Shown here piece by piece: positions 1 through 5,059 of a stretch of 5,126 bases of DNA (the first letter of the stretch is position 1; each line of letters begins with the position of its first letter). The stretch is from contig WJJO01000447.1 of NCBI GenBank assembly GCA_014729665.1, positions 1 to 5,126 of the forward strand, in the 5' to 3' direction. Source of the stretch: Caldifarciminota bacterium. Its GTDB lineage: Bacteria; Hydrothermota; Tepidihabitantia; B3-TA06. Under the pieces are notes generated by a model. The model did no database searches. It saw nothing but the letters and a program-made list of their open reading frames with translations, and had not been told where the DNA came from. Both the position numbers and the translations under genes were made by a program.

Positions 1-564
1 AATATAGACAGGGCCGTAAAACGCGGCACAGGAGAACTCCCCGGGGTTACGTACGAGGAGGTAACCTATGAAGCCTACGGTCCTTCCGGTGTCGCCATCG
101 TTATCGTTGTTCTTACCGACAACAAGAATCGAACCCTGGGCGAGATTAAGCACATCCTGTCCCGTCACAACGCCAGTCTCGGAGGAACGGGTAGCGTTGC
201 ATGGCAGTTTAAGAGCTACGGAATCATCCACCTTCCCGCAGATAAATACGACGAAGAGCGGGCCCTTGATATAGCCCTGGAAGCCGGCGCAGAGGACTTC
301 AAACGCGACGGGTCGTTATACGAGATTCGCACCGAGCCTACAGATTTCGGTTCTGTCCGCGATGCCCTGGAGGAGAAAGGTGTCGAGATCATTCAAGCCG
401 AGCTTACTCAGGTTCCGCAGAATACGGTCTCTCTAACCGAGAAAGAGGCCGCAAAGATTCTTAAACTGATGGATGCCCTGGACGATCAGGATGACGTCCA
501 GAAGGTATATGCCAATTTCGATATCCCTGAGGAGGTCATGGAGAAGCTTGCCGCCGAGGTCTGA
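1..564 (+). CDS. yebC: YebC/PmpR/TACO1-family protein, C-terminal part (5' end outside window)
   Basis: An open frame runs from base 1 to a TGA at 562-564 and gives 187 residues. The visible protein starts at NIDRAVKRGTGEL, matching the region around residue 66 of the roughly 245-residue YebC family, so about a quarter is missing. Family hallmarks are TYEAYGPSGVAIVI, LTDNKNRTLGEIKH, GSVAWQF, ALEAGAEDF and the C-terminal DALDDQDDVQKVYANFDIP. Family members are cytoplasmic; in different bacteria they act as DNA-binding regulators or as ribosome-associated factors that help translate difficult stretches such as polyproline, and the mitochondrial homologue TACO1 is a translational activator. The sequence does not decide between these roles. 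In many bacteria the next gene is ruvC, but here a terminator and a convergent operon follow. Identification is firm; the molecular role in this organism is inferred. Confidence 0.95.
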   Translation, partial: NIDRAVKRGTGELPGVTYEEVTYEAYGPSGVAIVIVVLTDNKNRTLGEIKHILSRHNASLGGTGSVAWQFKSYGIIHLPADKYDEERALDIALEAGAEDFKRDGSLYEIRTEPTDFGSVRDALEEKGVEIIQAELTQVPQNTVSLTEKEAAKILKLMDALDDQDDVQKVYANFDIPEEVMEKLAAEV

Positions 565-642
565 CAGATTGGCAAGGTTTAAGGGCGGCAACGCAAAGTT
601 TCTTCGGTGATAGATGGGGAATGAATGTTCTTATTTACGAAT

Positions 643-674
643 AAAGCAAGGGGCCGTAGCCCCTTGCTTTTCTT
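643..674 (+). terminator. Intrinsic terminator between convergent genes
   Basis: Bases 643-654 (AAAGCAAGGGGC) pair perfectly with 659-670 around a CGTA loop, a 12-bp stem followed by TTCTT. It lies 78 bp after the yebC stop and 38 bp beyond the end of the opposing operon. Read on the minus strand, the same stem is followed by a weaker U-tract (TTTATTCG), so it can plausibly end both transcripts, more efficiently for the + strand. Confidence 0.9.
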
Positions 675-707
675 AACTACTTCACCAGAGTCTTAACGTG
701 AAGAAAT

Positions 708-1649
708 CTATTTATTTGTCGGATCTCCATCCTCGGGCAGTTCAAGGCCTTCCTTTGCGATTAGATATGGAAAGGCAATTGCGAAGGAAGAGTATTCAGC
801 CGTAGAGTCGCCGTCCAGGGTTTCGGCAAGTATAACATCCACAGCCGCATGGCGAACTGTGATGTCCTTCCCTAAAAGATAATCATCGGCAGTCACCCAG
901 GTTCCTGTGAACTCCTTGATGTCTGTCGTATCCCTGTCGAAGACCTTGCGGTGGTGTTTAAACTTCAACCTGAAGTGCCTGCCGTGATGCAGGTATGCCC
1001 AGGTTTCTACGTCGTCAGCCAGCGTAACCTCCACGGTAACCGTATCGTCGGGGGTGAACCTCGGAATGTCATCACGCCCGTACCAGTCATCCGTGCTCGT
1101 AATCTCGAAATCCTCTCCGGAAGTTGAGGTTACCTTCACCGATGCAATCCCCACCGCCGTCTCGGGATTGTTCGTCCATATCTTGACCGGAGTGATTTCC
1201 TCAATCTTCCAGCCGCCGTGAAGCTTGCCGCCACCCTTCGAGAGGACTACCTCGCGATAGGTGCTATCGTCGATGGGTCTTTCATATTTAACAAAAGAAT
1301 CGGTAATGGAAAGATCGTGAATGTAGATGTTTCCCTCGAAATGGTTGGTTATGACCGCGAAGGCAGAATCGCCCTCAACCGTAACATCCACGTCGCGGTT
1401 AAAGTGATTGATAACGCGTGCCCAGTGCTGATGACCGGTATCCGGCTTTGGGACCAGGATGGCCATAGAGGACTGAATCTCGGCCGTACTGTCATCGGTA
1501 ACACCATCGGTACCTTCACCGGTAAAGTATGAGGTCAGTAGTAGTTGTTCAATCTGTTCGATGCTTTCTGTTACGTCCTCTCCACAGTTCAAACCCATAA
1601 AACCTGCAAAAACCAGTGCTGCAGCAAGAAGCAGAACCAGCTTTCTCAT
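708..1649 (-). CDS. Probable lipoprotein, last gene of the ECF sigma operon, unknown function
   Basis: This 313-residue protein belongs to no family I can name with confidence. It starts with a classic export signal: MRK, a hydrophobic stretch at about residues 4-20, then Cys22 followed by GED. The lipobox (G19-L20-N21-C22) is poor because Asn at -1 is not canonical, so lipidation is likely rather than certain. Residues about 28-155 look like an NTF2/SnoaL-type fold: an N-terminal helix, then alternating strands with VTVEGDSAFAVIT and a closing WKIEEITPV. The rest (about 165-300) is strand-rich and Asp/Thr-rich, as in an Ig-like or adhesion-type beta domain, with a His-rich patch at 221-233 (HH, H, HH). 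Translation begins at an ATG preceded by AGGAGG at good spacing. The ATG overlaps the previous stop (ATGA), indicating translational coupling. It probably acts in the periplasm or outer membrane as an effector or sensor of the envelope-stress operon. The domain reading is by eye only. Confidence 0.85.
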   Translation of the reverse strand: MRKLVLLLAAALVFAGFMGLNCGEDVTESIEQIEQLLLTSYFTGEGTDGVTDDSTAEIQSSMAILVPKPDTGHQHWARVINHFNRDVDVTVEGDSAFAVITNHFEGNIYIHDLSITDSFVKYERPIDDSTYREVVLSKGGGKLHGGWKIEEITPVKIWTNNPETAVGIASVKVTSTSGEDFEITSTDDWYGRDDIPRFTPDDTVTVEVTLADDVETWAYLHHGRHFRLKFKHHRKVFDRDTTDIKEFTGTWVTADDYLLGKDITVRHAAVDVILAETLDGDSTAEYSSFAIAFPYLIAKEGLELPEDGDPTNK

Positions 1650-2149
1650 CGGTTCCTCCTAGGTTGATTGTTTTCCCGTTCTTCATTCCCGTAACCGCCC
1701 CGTACCCTTTCGATAAGGTCCTTTATTTCCTTCTCGAACTTAACCTCGAATACAATAAATCCCGCTTGTTGTTCCACGCTTAGCGCTTGGAGTATCTCTG
1801 AACGGATGCGCTCTATCTCTTCGGTATAAACCCGTTCTCGTTCCTGCATCCTTTCCATGATTTCGGCAATCTTGCGATCGTTGGGTGAACGTCTGGAGAC
1901 CTCCGTCTCAAGCCGGCTGTAATCGGCGGCCTGTTCCTTTCGATAGACGATCTCGATGGAGTCTCTTTCCCTCAACCTGGGCAGGATGGCGGCAATCTGC
2001 GTATCTGCAAGTCCCAATTCCTGTGTCATCCTGGTGATTCGGTAGGCGCTTATCATCTCAAGCACCCTTCCGCCTCCCGCATCTATGCCGGAAGGCTGGG
2101 CTAAGAGTGTTGATGCGGCTAGAAATAATAAAACTAAACAACGTTTCAT
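1646..2149 (-). CDS. Secreted Spy/CpxP-like helical protein of an ECF sigma operon
   Basis: A 167-residue protein with a signal peptide (MKRC, hydrophobic 5-16, probable cleavage LLA17|Q18). The mature part is almost wholly helical and highly charged. Residues about 33-63 carry a helix with an LGLADTQ turn, 65-120 form a long Arg/Glu-rich amphipathic helix, and LSVEQQAGFIVFEVKF (123-138) starts a last helix; the tail is Arg/Asn-rich. Two L-G/S-L/V-x-x-Q-Q-like turns between helices are the general pattern of the Spy/CpxP/CnrX-like periplasmic proteins, known as ATP-independent chaperones or stress/metal sensors that control an envelope-stress regulator. Sequence similarity is weak, so this is a fold-level call. 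It has a strong SD (AGAGGAG, 7 nt before the ATG) lying inside the last codons of the anti-sigma gene, which ends 3 bp upstream. Inferred role: periplasmic sensor or chaperone working with the anti-sigma factor. Confidence 0.8.
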   Translation of the reverse strand: MKRCLVLLFLAASTLLAQPSGIDAGGGRVLEMISAYRITRMTQELGLADTQIAAILPRLRERDSIEIVYRKEQAADYSRLETEVSRRSPNDRKIAEIMERMQERERVYTEEIERIRSEILQALSVEQQAGFIVFEVKFEKEIKDLIERVRGGYGNEERENNQPRRNR

Positions 2150-2152
2150 AGG

Positions 2153-2695
2153 CTAACTCCTCTCAATACCGGTTATTTTCTCCTCTAATAGGAAGATTAG
2201 GACTTCTGCCTCTTTATCCTCCAAATCGATTAATTCAGAATAAACGTCGGGTGAGTGACCCTCAGAATATTTCAGGAAACCCTCCCTTAGTTCATTATCG
2301 TTGGATATGATCAAATCGACTAACTCAAACCCCTGTTGGCGGGTTAATGTGTCAGTCCCGACCATTACCCAGGGCTGGTCTTGTGAGGGATTAAATATCT
2401 CGAATCCGCCGAATAAAAAGAATCCCACCGCGGCTGCGGCAAGGGCCGCAGGAGCCAGTATCCATCGCCACCATGTTGCCGCATTGAGGGAAGGCGCAGT
2501 CCACTTCACAGGCTTAAAGAAAGGTACCCTGTCCATTTCAGTTAAGGAAAGGGTCCTTTTCAATGCCTTAAGTTCCCGGCGGCAGGCGGATGAGGATTCA
2601 ATAAGGCCCTCTACCTCGTTACGTTCCCTGTGTTCGAGCGAACCGTCCAGGTAGGCTATCAGCTTCTTTTTTACACTTTCATCAATAGTCTTCAT
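2153..2695 (-). CDS. Single-pass membrane anti-sigma factor with degenerate zinc-finger motif
   Basis: A 180-residue protein encoded 15 bp after the ECF sigma gene. Residues 1-50 resemble the cytoplasmic anti-sigma domain: YLDGSLEHRERNEVEGLIESS followed by AC38RREL. In zinc-binding family members this stretch carries H-x3-C-x2-C; here the His position is Leu31 and the first Cys is Ser35, with only Cys38 left, so zinc is unlikely to be held in the usual way. A Trp-rich interface (W75, W76, W78) leads into one membrane helix at about 77-98, rich in Ala and Phe. Residues 99-180 form an acidic tail, probably periplasmic, that could receive the stress signal or be a protease target. Family knowledge: such proteins bind the ECF sigma factor at the membrane and release it on stress. 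The SD is AAGG, about 10 nt before the ATG. Function rests on position plus topology and the YLDG-to-CRREL pattern. Confidence 0.87.
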   Translation of the reverse strand: MKTIDESVKKKLIAYLDGSLEHRERNEVEGLIESSSACRRELKALKRTLSLTEMDRVPFFKPVKWTAPSLNAATWWRWILAPAALAAAAVGFFLFGGFEIFNPSQDQPWVMVGTDTLTRQQGFELVDLIISNDNELREGFLKYSEGHSPDVYSELIDLEDKEAEVLIFLLEEKITGIERS

Positions 2696-2710
2696 AATAT
2701 ATATACCTTG

Positions 2711-3244
2711 CTATTCCACGAACTCCCTCAAGCTTTCCCGCAGCTTAAAAACGGCGTGGTGATAGCTCGATTTGACCGCTCCCTCCGAAAGACCAAGTAC
2801 CCGGGCTATCTCGGCATGAGGACGCCCCTCTTCGTAACGCATGTGAAAAATCGCACGCTGCCTGGGTGGAAGTTCGGCAATCGCCCGGGCGGTTGCAAGC
2901 TTCAACTCACTCCTTCGTGCCGAAGCCCTGGGATTATCAGCTCCCTGGATTTTGTCGGTATCCAGATCAATCTCCTTCATCTTTGAATATTTGCGTATCC
3001 GGTTGAGGATAAGGTTTACCGTGATCCTGTATATCCAGGTGGAAAACTGCGCATCGCCCCGGAATCTTGAAAGGGATCGGTAGGCCTTCATAAAGGCCTC
3101 CTGAACCGCATCCTCAACGTCGGCGCGATTGTGCAGCATCCTCCATCCAAGGGCACACAGCTTTTTTTCGTATCGCCGAACCAGTATCTCATATAGTTCC
3201 GTTTCTCCTTTCTTGACCCTTCGAACGATTTCATGATCTTCCAT
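2711..3244 (-). CDS. ECF (extracytoplasmic function) RNA polymerase sigma factor, RpoE-like
   Basis: A 177-residue sigma-70 family protein of normal ECF length. Region 2 covers about residues 18-86: ADVEDAVQEAFMKAYRSLSRF (core-binding region 2.2) and FSTWIYRITVNLILNRIRK (regions 2.3-2.4, -10 recognition). A short linker at about 87-112 follows. Region 4 spans about 116-172, with ELPPRQRAIFHMRYEEG and the helix-turn-helix HAEIARVLGLSEGAVKSSYHHA that reads the -35 element. There is no region 1.1 or 3, as expected for ECF factors. It directs RNA polymerase to stress genes and is probably held by the anti-sigma factor encoded next. The annotated ATG has GAGAGG directly against it, closer than usual, but no other in-frame start with a better SD exists nearby. 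The operon promoter lies about 60 bases upstream. The sigma-family identity is secure; its regulon and signal are not visible. Confidence 0.96.
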   Translation of the reverse strand: MEDHEIVRRVKKGETELYEILVRRYEKKLCALGWRMLHNRADVEDAVQEAFMKAYRSLSRFRGDAQFSTWIYRITVNLILNRIRKYSKMKEIDLDTDKIQGADNPRASARRSELKLATARAIAELPPRQRAIFHMRYEEGRPHAEIARVLGLSEGAVKSSYHHAVFKLRESLREFVE

Positions 3245-3311
3245 CCTCTCATCTACATTTAGACACCAGAAAGGGCAAATAGTTTAACCGGTAAGCTTCG
3301 ATACATATCTT

Positions 3312-3339
3312 ATAATAGCACGCTTACGCCCGCTGTCAA
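3312..3339 (-). promoter_or_regulatory. Housekeeping-type promoter of the ECF sigma operon
   Basis: On the minus strand a perfect -35 TTGACA (3339-3334) is followed after 16 bases by TATTAT (3317-3312). The predicted start is near 3305, giving a 5' leader of about 60 bases before the sigma ATG at 3244. Eight A residues on this strand (3361-3354), at roughly -49 to -56, could act as an UP element. I did not find a convincing GGAAC-N16/17-type ECF promoter in the same place, so autoregulation by the sigma factor is not shown. Confidence 0.75.
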
Positions 3340-3378
3340 GTAAACACTGTTCCTTTTTTTTGGCAAATGGGGAGCGCT

Positions 3379-3397
3379 TGTGAACCGTAGGTTCACA
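3379..3397. promoter_or_regulatory. 19-bp perfect inverted repeat, possible operator
   Basis: TGTGAACC-GTA-GGTTCACA has perfect 8-bp arms around 3 bases. It lies 40 bp upstream of the -35 of the sigma operon promoter (about -74 to -92) and about 180 bp before the divergent + strand promoter. The arms begin and end like a CRP half-site (TGTGA/TCACA), but the inner spacing is 9 rather than the 6 of CRP/FNR sites, so I do not call it CRP. No U-tract follows directly (ATTTACGG), so it is more likely a protein-binding site than a terminator. Confidence 0.45.
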
Positions 3398-3573
3398 TTT
3401 ACGGCCCGGTAGGGTTAAAAGGTCGCAGGCGGAGAGGGATACCGAGTTATCTTAAAACGGGTTGGGTATTTTTATATCCAGAGCCTAAAGAGATACAGAA
3501 CCGGTTGATTGTTTGCCACAAGTCTCTATTAAGTTAAGGTTATGAGGAAACGGAACATCGGGGTCCGAACTAC

Positions 3574-3601
3574 TTGACAAGGGATTGAAAACCACTATAA
3601 T
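3574..3601 (+). promoter_or_regulatory. Consensus sigma-70 promoter of the putative RNA gene
   Basis: A perfect -35 TTGACA (3574-3579) and a perfect -10 TATAAT (3596-3601) are separated by 16 bases. Transcription would start at about 3606-3608 (GGG). Both hexamers being full consensus is uncommon and points to strong, constitutive expression, as is typical of stable RNA genes. No good coding start with a strong SD follows within 100 bases. Confidence 0.85.
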
Positions 3602-3748
3602 TCCAGGGTTGAAGGAAGAGGCGTTCTTGAAGAACTCTTAAAAATCCAAAACCGTAAGAGGAATAAAAGAGAATAGATGAGGAAAAGAAAGGAACAGCAG
3701 GAGAGAAGACTGAAGCCAAACCACCTGGCTATCGATTCGGTGTTTGGT

Positions 3749-3777
3749 CCCCGGCCCAAGTGTCGGGGTATTATTTT
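3749..3777 (+). terminator. Weak terminator-like hairpin early in the putative RNA
   Basis: CCCCGG (3749-3754) pairs with TCGGGG (3763-3768), counting one G-U pair, across an 8-base loop and is followed by TATTATTTT. It sits about 160 bases after the predicted start and directly behind a 10-bp bulged hairpin (3715-3748). It may be only a helix of the RNA, or may cause partial early termination giving a short form of about 170 nt. Confidence 0.35.
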
Positions 3778-4060
3778 GCAGTCTCGCTGGTCCTTTGAAG
3801 GGGATGATCTTGTTCTGAGCTATTCACCTTTGCGCGAAAGATATCCTTGGAGCCGGAAAGGTTTCCGGCTGCCTCGTTTCTATACGCGTCACGGGGCCAA
3901 GGGTGAAAATCGGACCAACAACTGTGCCTCAAAAACAAGACACGGTTCCGCCGCAGAACTGAGGTTCCTCAAATCTTTGGCCACTCCGGATCTTTGTTTT
4001 ATGTATTACTTCAGCAGCAGGGAGGATTCCGACGACGGCGGAGGCTCAGATATTAGACTT

Positions 4061-4090
4061 CACGGCGCGTCCGGAAGCGGCCGCGCTGTG
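4061..4090 (+). other. Strong GC-rich hairpin with GAAG tetraloop
   Basis: CACGGCGCG (4061-4069) pairs with CGCGCTGTG (4082-4090) over 9 bp with one G-U. After a T/C mismatch, CCG pairs with CGG around a GAAG loop. It lies 13 bases before the terminator stem, so the 3' end of the transcript would be two consecutive stable hairpins. No U-tract follows this one, so it is not itself a terminator. Confidence 0.65.
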
Positions 4091-4103
4091 TCGTGTATTT
4101 ACG

Positions 4104-4140
4104 ACCTCGATACTGAGTTTCGGTATCGAGGTTATTTTAT
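4104..4140 (+). terminator. Intrinsic terminator of the putative RNA gene
   Basis: ACCTCGATACTGA (4104-4116) pairs with TCGGTATCGAGGT (4120-4132), 13 bp with a single G-U and a GTT loop, followed by TATTTTAT. It ends the unit that begins at the consensus promoter and lies ahead of the DUF4388 gene's own promoter. Its presence inside the 3677-4258 frame is the main argument against that frame being a gene. Confidence 0.85.
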
Positions 4141-4158
4141 TACCGACGCTATCCTAAA

Positions 4159-4186
4159 TAGACCAAAGGGGATGTCGGTATATAAT
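4159..4186 (+). promoter_or_regulatory. Promoter of the DUF4388 gene
   Basis: TAGACC (4159-4164, 4 of 6 matches to TTGACA) and a perfect TATAAT (4181-4186) are spaced 16 bases apart. Start would be near 4193, leaving a leader of about 55 bases to the ATG at 4248. It sits just after the terminator at 4104-4140, as expected for an independent transcription unit. Confidence 0.65.
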
Positions 4187-4247
4187 CATCTCAAAACAAA
4201 GGATCGAGGAAGGGAGTCTTTCAGACAATGGCTCCCGGGAGGATTCA

Positions 4248-5048
4248 ATGACATATGATCTCAGCGGTGATTTGAGTAAGTTCGGCCTTCCTGACATCAT
4301 ACAGTTATTAACCACAGGACAAAAATCCGGTGAACTGGTTGTGAGAAGCGGGAACGGCCGCGGGGGCGCATCGTTGTTCTTTAAGGAGGGTAATCTGGTA
4401 CACGCGGTCTGCGGAGAGAATGATGGTGTTAAGGCCTTCGAGAATCTGATCAGGTGGGAAGCCGGGTCCTTCGAGTTTATCCCGAACCGCGAGCCCAGGA
4501 AAAGGACCATGAACACGGCGGCTCACGTGGTTTTGCTTCAGACCTTTGCACGGCTGGATGAGATGCATCAGATACAACAGAACCTGCCGCCCGATGATAT
4601 TAATCTATTCATAGTCGCACATATAGGAAATGCACCGGAGATAACCGTCGAGGACTGGAAGGTATTGGCTCTGGTTAACGGCAGACGATCCATAGCAAGG
4701 ATATGCCAGAAGTTCGGGGACGAATTGAAGGCCAAAACAACGCTTTTGAAGCTATACAAAGAGGGTTTGATAAGCCCCGAGCCCCCGGAAACGGACTGGC
4801 GCAGACTGGTTCCGATACTGAGATCGAGCGTGGAAGAGAAGGGAGAACGTTCCCTCCCTCCCAGAATCAGAACGAATCTGTTGATTAAGACAATAGATGG
4901 CAAGTCGCATTTCGAGGATATCCGTCGAAAACTTGATATAAGCGAGAACGATCTACTCGAAGACATCAAACTTTTGTATGAGTTCAGGTGGATTAAGTTC
5001 AATGAAACAGATCATGAAAAATTCCAAACCCTTCTTCCGGATATTTAA
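4248..5048 (+). CDS. DUF4388 (PATAN) domain protein with two C-terminal winged-helix-like repeats
   Basis: A 266-residue soluble protein. Residues about 3-108 are a DUF4388/PATAN domain: LSGDLSKFGLPDIIQLL, TGQKSGELVV, a glycine loop, ASLFFKEGNLVHAV, then KAFENLIRWEAGSFEF. Proteins with this domain occur alone or fused to response-regulator receivers and are linked to signal transduction, gliding or secretion in several phyla; the molecular activity is not settled. The C-terminal half holds two similar segments, about 134-176 (VLALVNGRRSIARICQKF to YKEGLI) and 207-252 (LLIKTIDGKSHFEDIRRKL to YEFRWI). Both fit the pattern L-hydrophobic-x-x-x-[ND]-G-[RK]-x-S/H followed by helices and a hydrophobic end, so this looks like a duplicated winged-helix-like module. 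There is no receiver domain, signal peptide or membrane segment. GGGAGG (4237-4242) lies 5 nt before the ATG, which fixes the start. The gene has its own promoter, and a further gene starts 11 bp after its stop. Domain call is confident; role is unknown. Confidence 0.92.
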   Translation: MTYDLSGDLSKFGLPDIIQLLTTGQKSGELVVRSGNGRGGASLFFKEGNLVHAVCGENDGVKAFENLIRWEAGSFEFIPNREPRKRTMNTAAHVVLLQTFARLDEMHQIQQNLPPDDINLFIVAHIGNAPEITVEDWKVLALVNGRRSIARICQKFGDELKAKTTLLKLYKEGLISPEPPETDWRRLVPILRSSVEEKGERSLPPRIRTNLLIKTIDGKSHFEDIRRKLDISENDLLEDIKLLYEFRWIKFNETDHEKFQTLLPDI

Positions 5049-5059
5049 GGGAAATGATT

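Larger units (their letters stand above)
3245..3573. other. Intergenic region between divergent transcription units
   Basis: About 330 bases with no supported gene on either strand. It contains the leader and promoter of the minus-strand sigma operon, the T8 run at 3354-3361 and the inverted repeat at 3379-3397. Beyond those, 3398-3573 is plain AT-leaning sequence in which I see only short chance palindromes such as AACCGGTT at 3499-3506. Confidence 0.6.
3606..4140 (+). ncRNA. Putative large structured non-coding RNA, about 530 nt, family not recognised
   Basis: This unit is bounded by a consensus promoter (3574-3601) and a strong intrinsic terminator (4104-4140). The only long frame within it lacks an SD and reads through the terminator, so the transcript appears untranslated. 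Many helices can be drawn by hand: 3715-3725 with 3739-3748 (10 bp, one bulged C), then 3749-3754 with 3763-3768 directly abutting. Next come 3802-3811 with 3838-3846 (9 bp, one bulged G), 3851-3859 with 3862-3870, 3895-3904 with 3973-3982 (10 bp enclosing a branch 3911-3950), and 4061-4069 with 4082-4090 extended by CCG-GAAG-CGG. TCTGAGC (3814-3820) is complementary to GCTCAGA (4044-4050) and could close a pseudoknot. I looked for the RNase P core (GAGGAAAGTCC), tmRNA ends (GGATTCGAC, GGTTCGA) and the SRP loop and did not find them. It could instead be a long leader or decayed sequence. Confidence 0.45.

Noticed and set aside
68..274. Short + strand frame starting at ATG 68
   Set aside because: Lies in a different frame inside the clearly conserved YebC coding sequence.
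1218..1532. Open frame on the + strand opposite the lipoprotein gene
   Set aside because: Antisense shadow of a well-supported gene, with no SD and no domain.
3350..3354. GGAAC on the minus strand as the -35 of an ECF autoregulatory promoter
   Set aside because: No matching -10 element at 16-17 bases; the TTGACA-N16-TATTAT promoter explains the region better.
3379..3397. CRP/FNR-type site
   Set aside because: The TGTGA and TCACA halves are 9 bases apart rather than 6.
1663..3513. Shared 12-mer GGTTGATTGTTT near 1663 and near 3502
   Set aside because: About one such match is expected by chance in a window of this size, and the surroundings differ.
3606..4140. RNase P RNA, tmRNA or SRP RNA
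   Set aside because: The conserved core strings of these RNAs are absent on either strand; the GGAAGCGGCC near 4073 only superficially resembles the SRP loop.
4232..4241. 10-bp palindrome CTCCCGGGAG overlapping the SD of the DUF4388 gene
   Set aside because: Palindromes of this length are expected several times in 5 kb, and with a 4-base loop the stem would be only 3 bp.
3677..4258. 193-residue open reading frame as a protein-coding gene
   Set aside because: No strong SD, passes through the 4104-4140 terminator and the promoter of the next gene, overlaps the next gene's start, and shows no recognisable domain. Kept as a question in the findings and not annotated.
4154..5002. Minus-strand open frames opposite the DUF4388 gene
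   Set aside because: Antisense shadows of a gene with a clear domain, SD and promoter.
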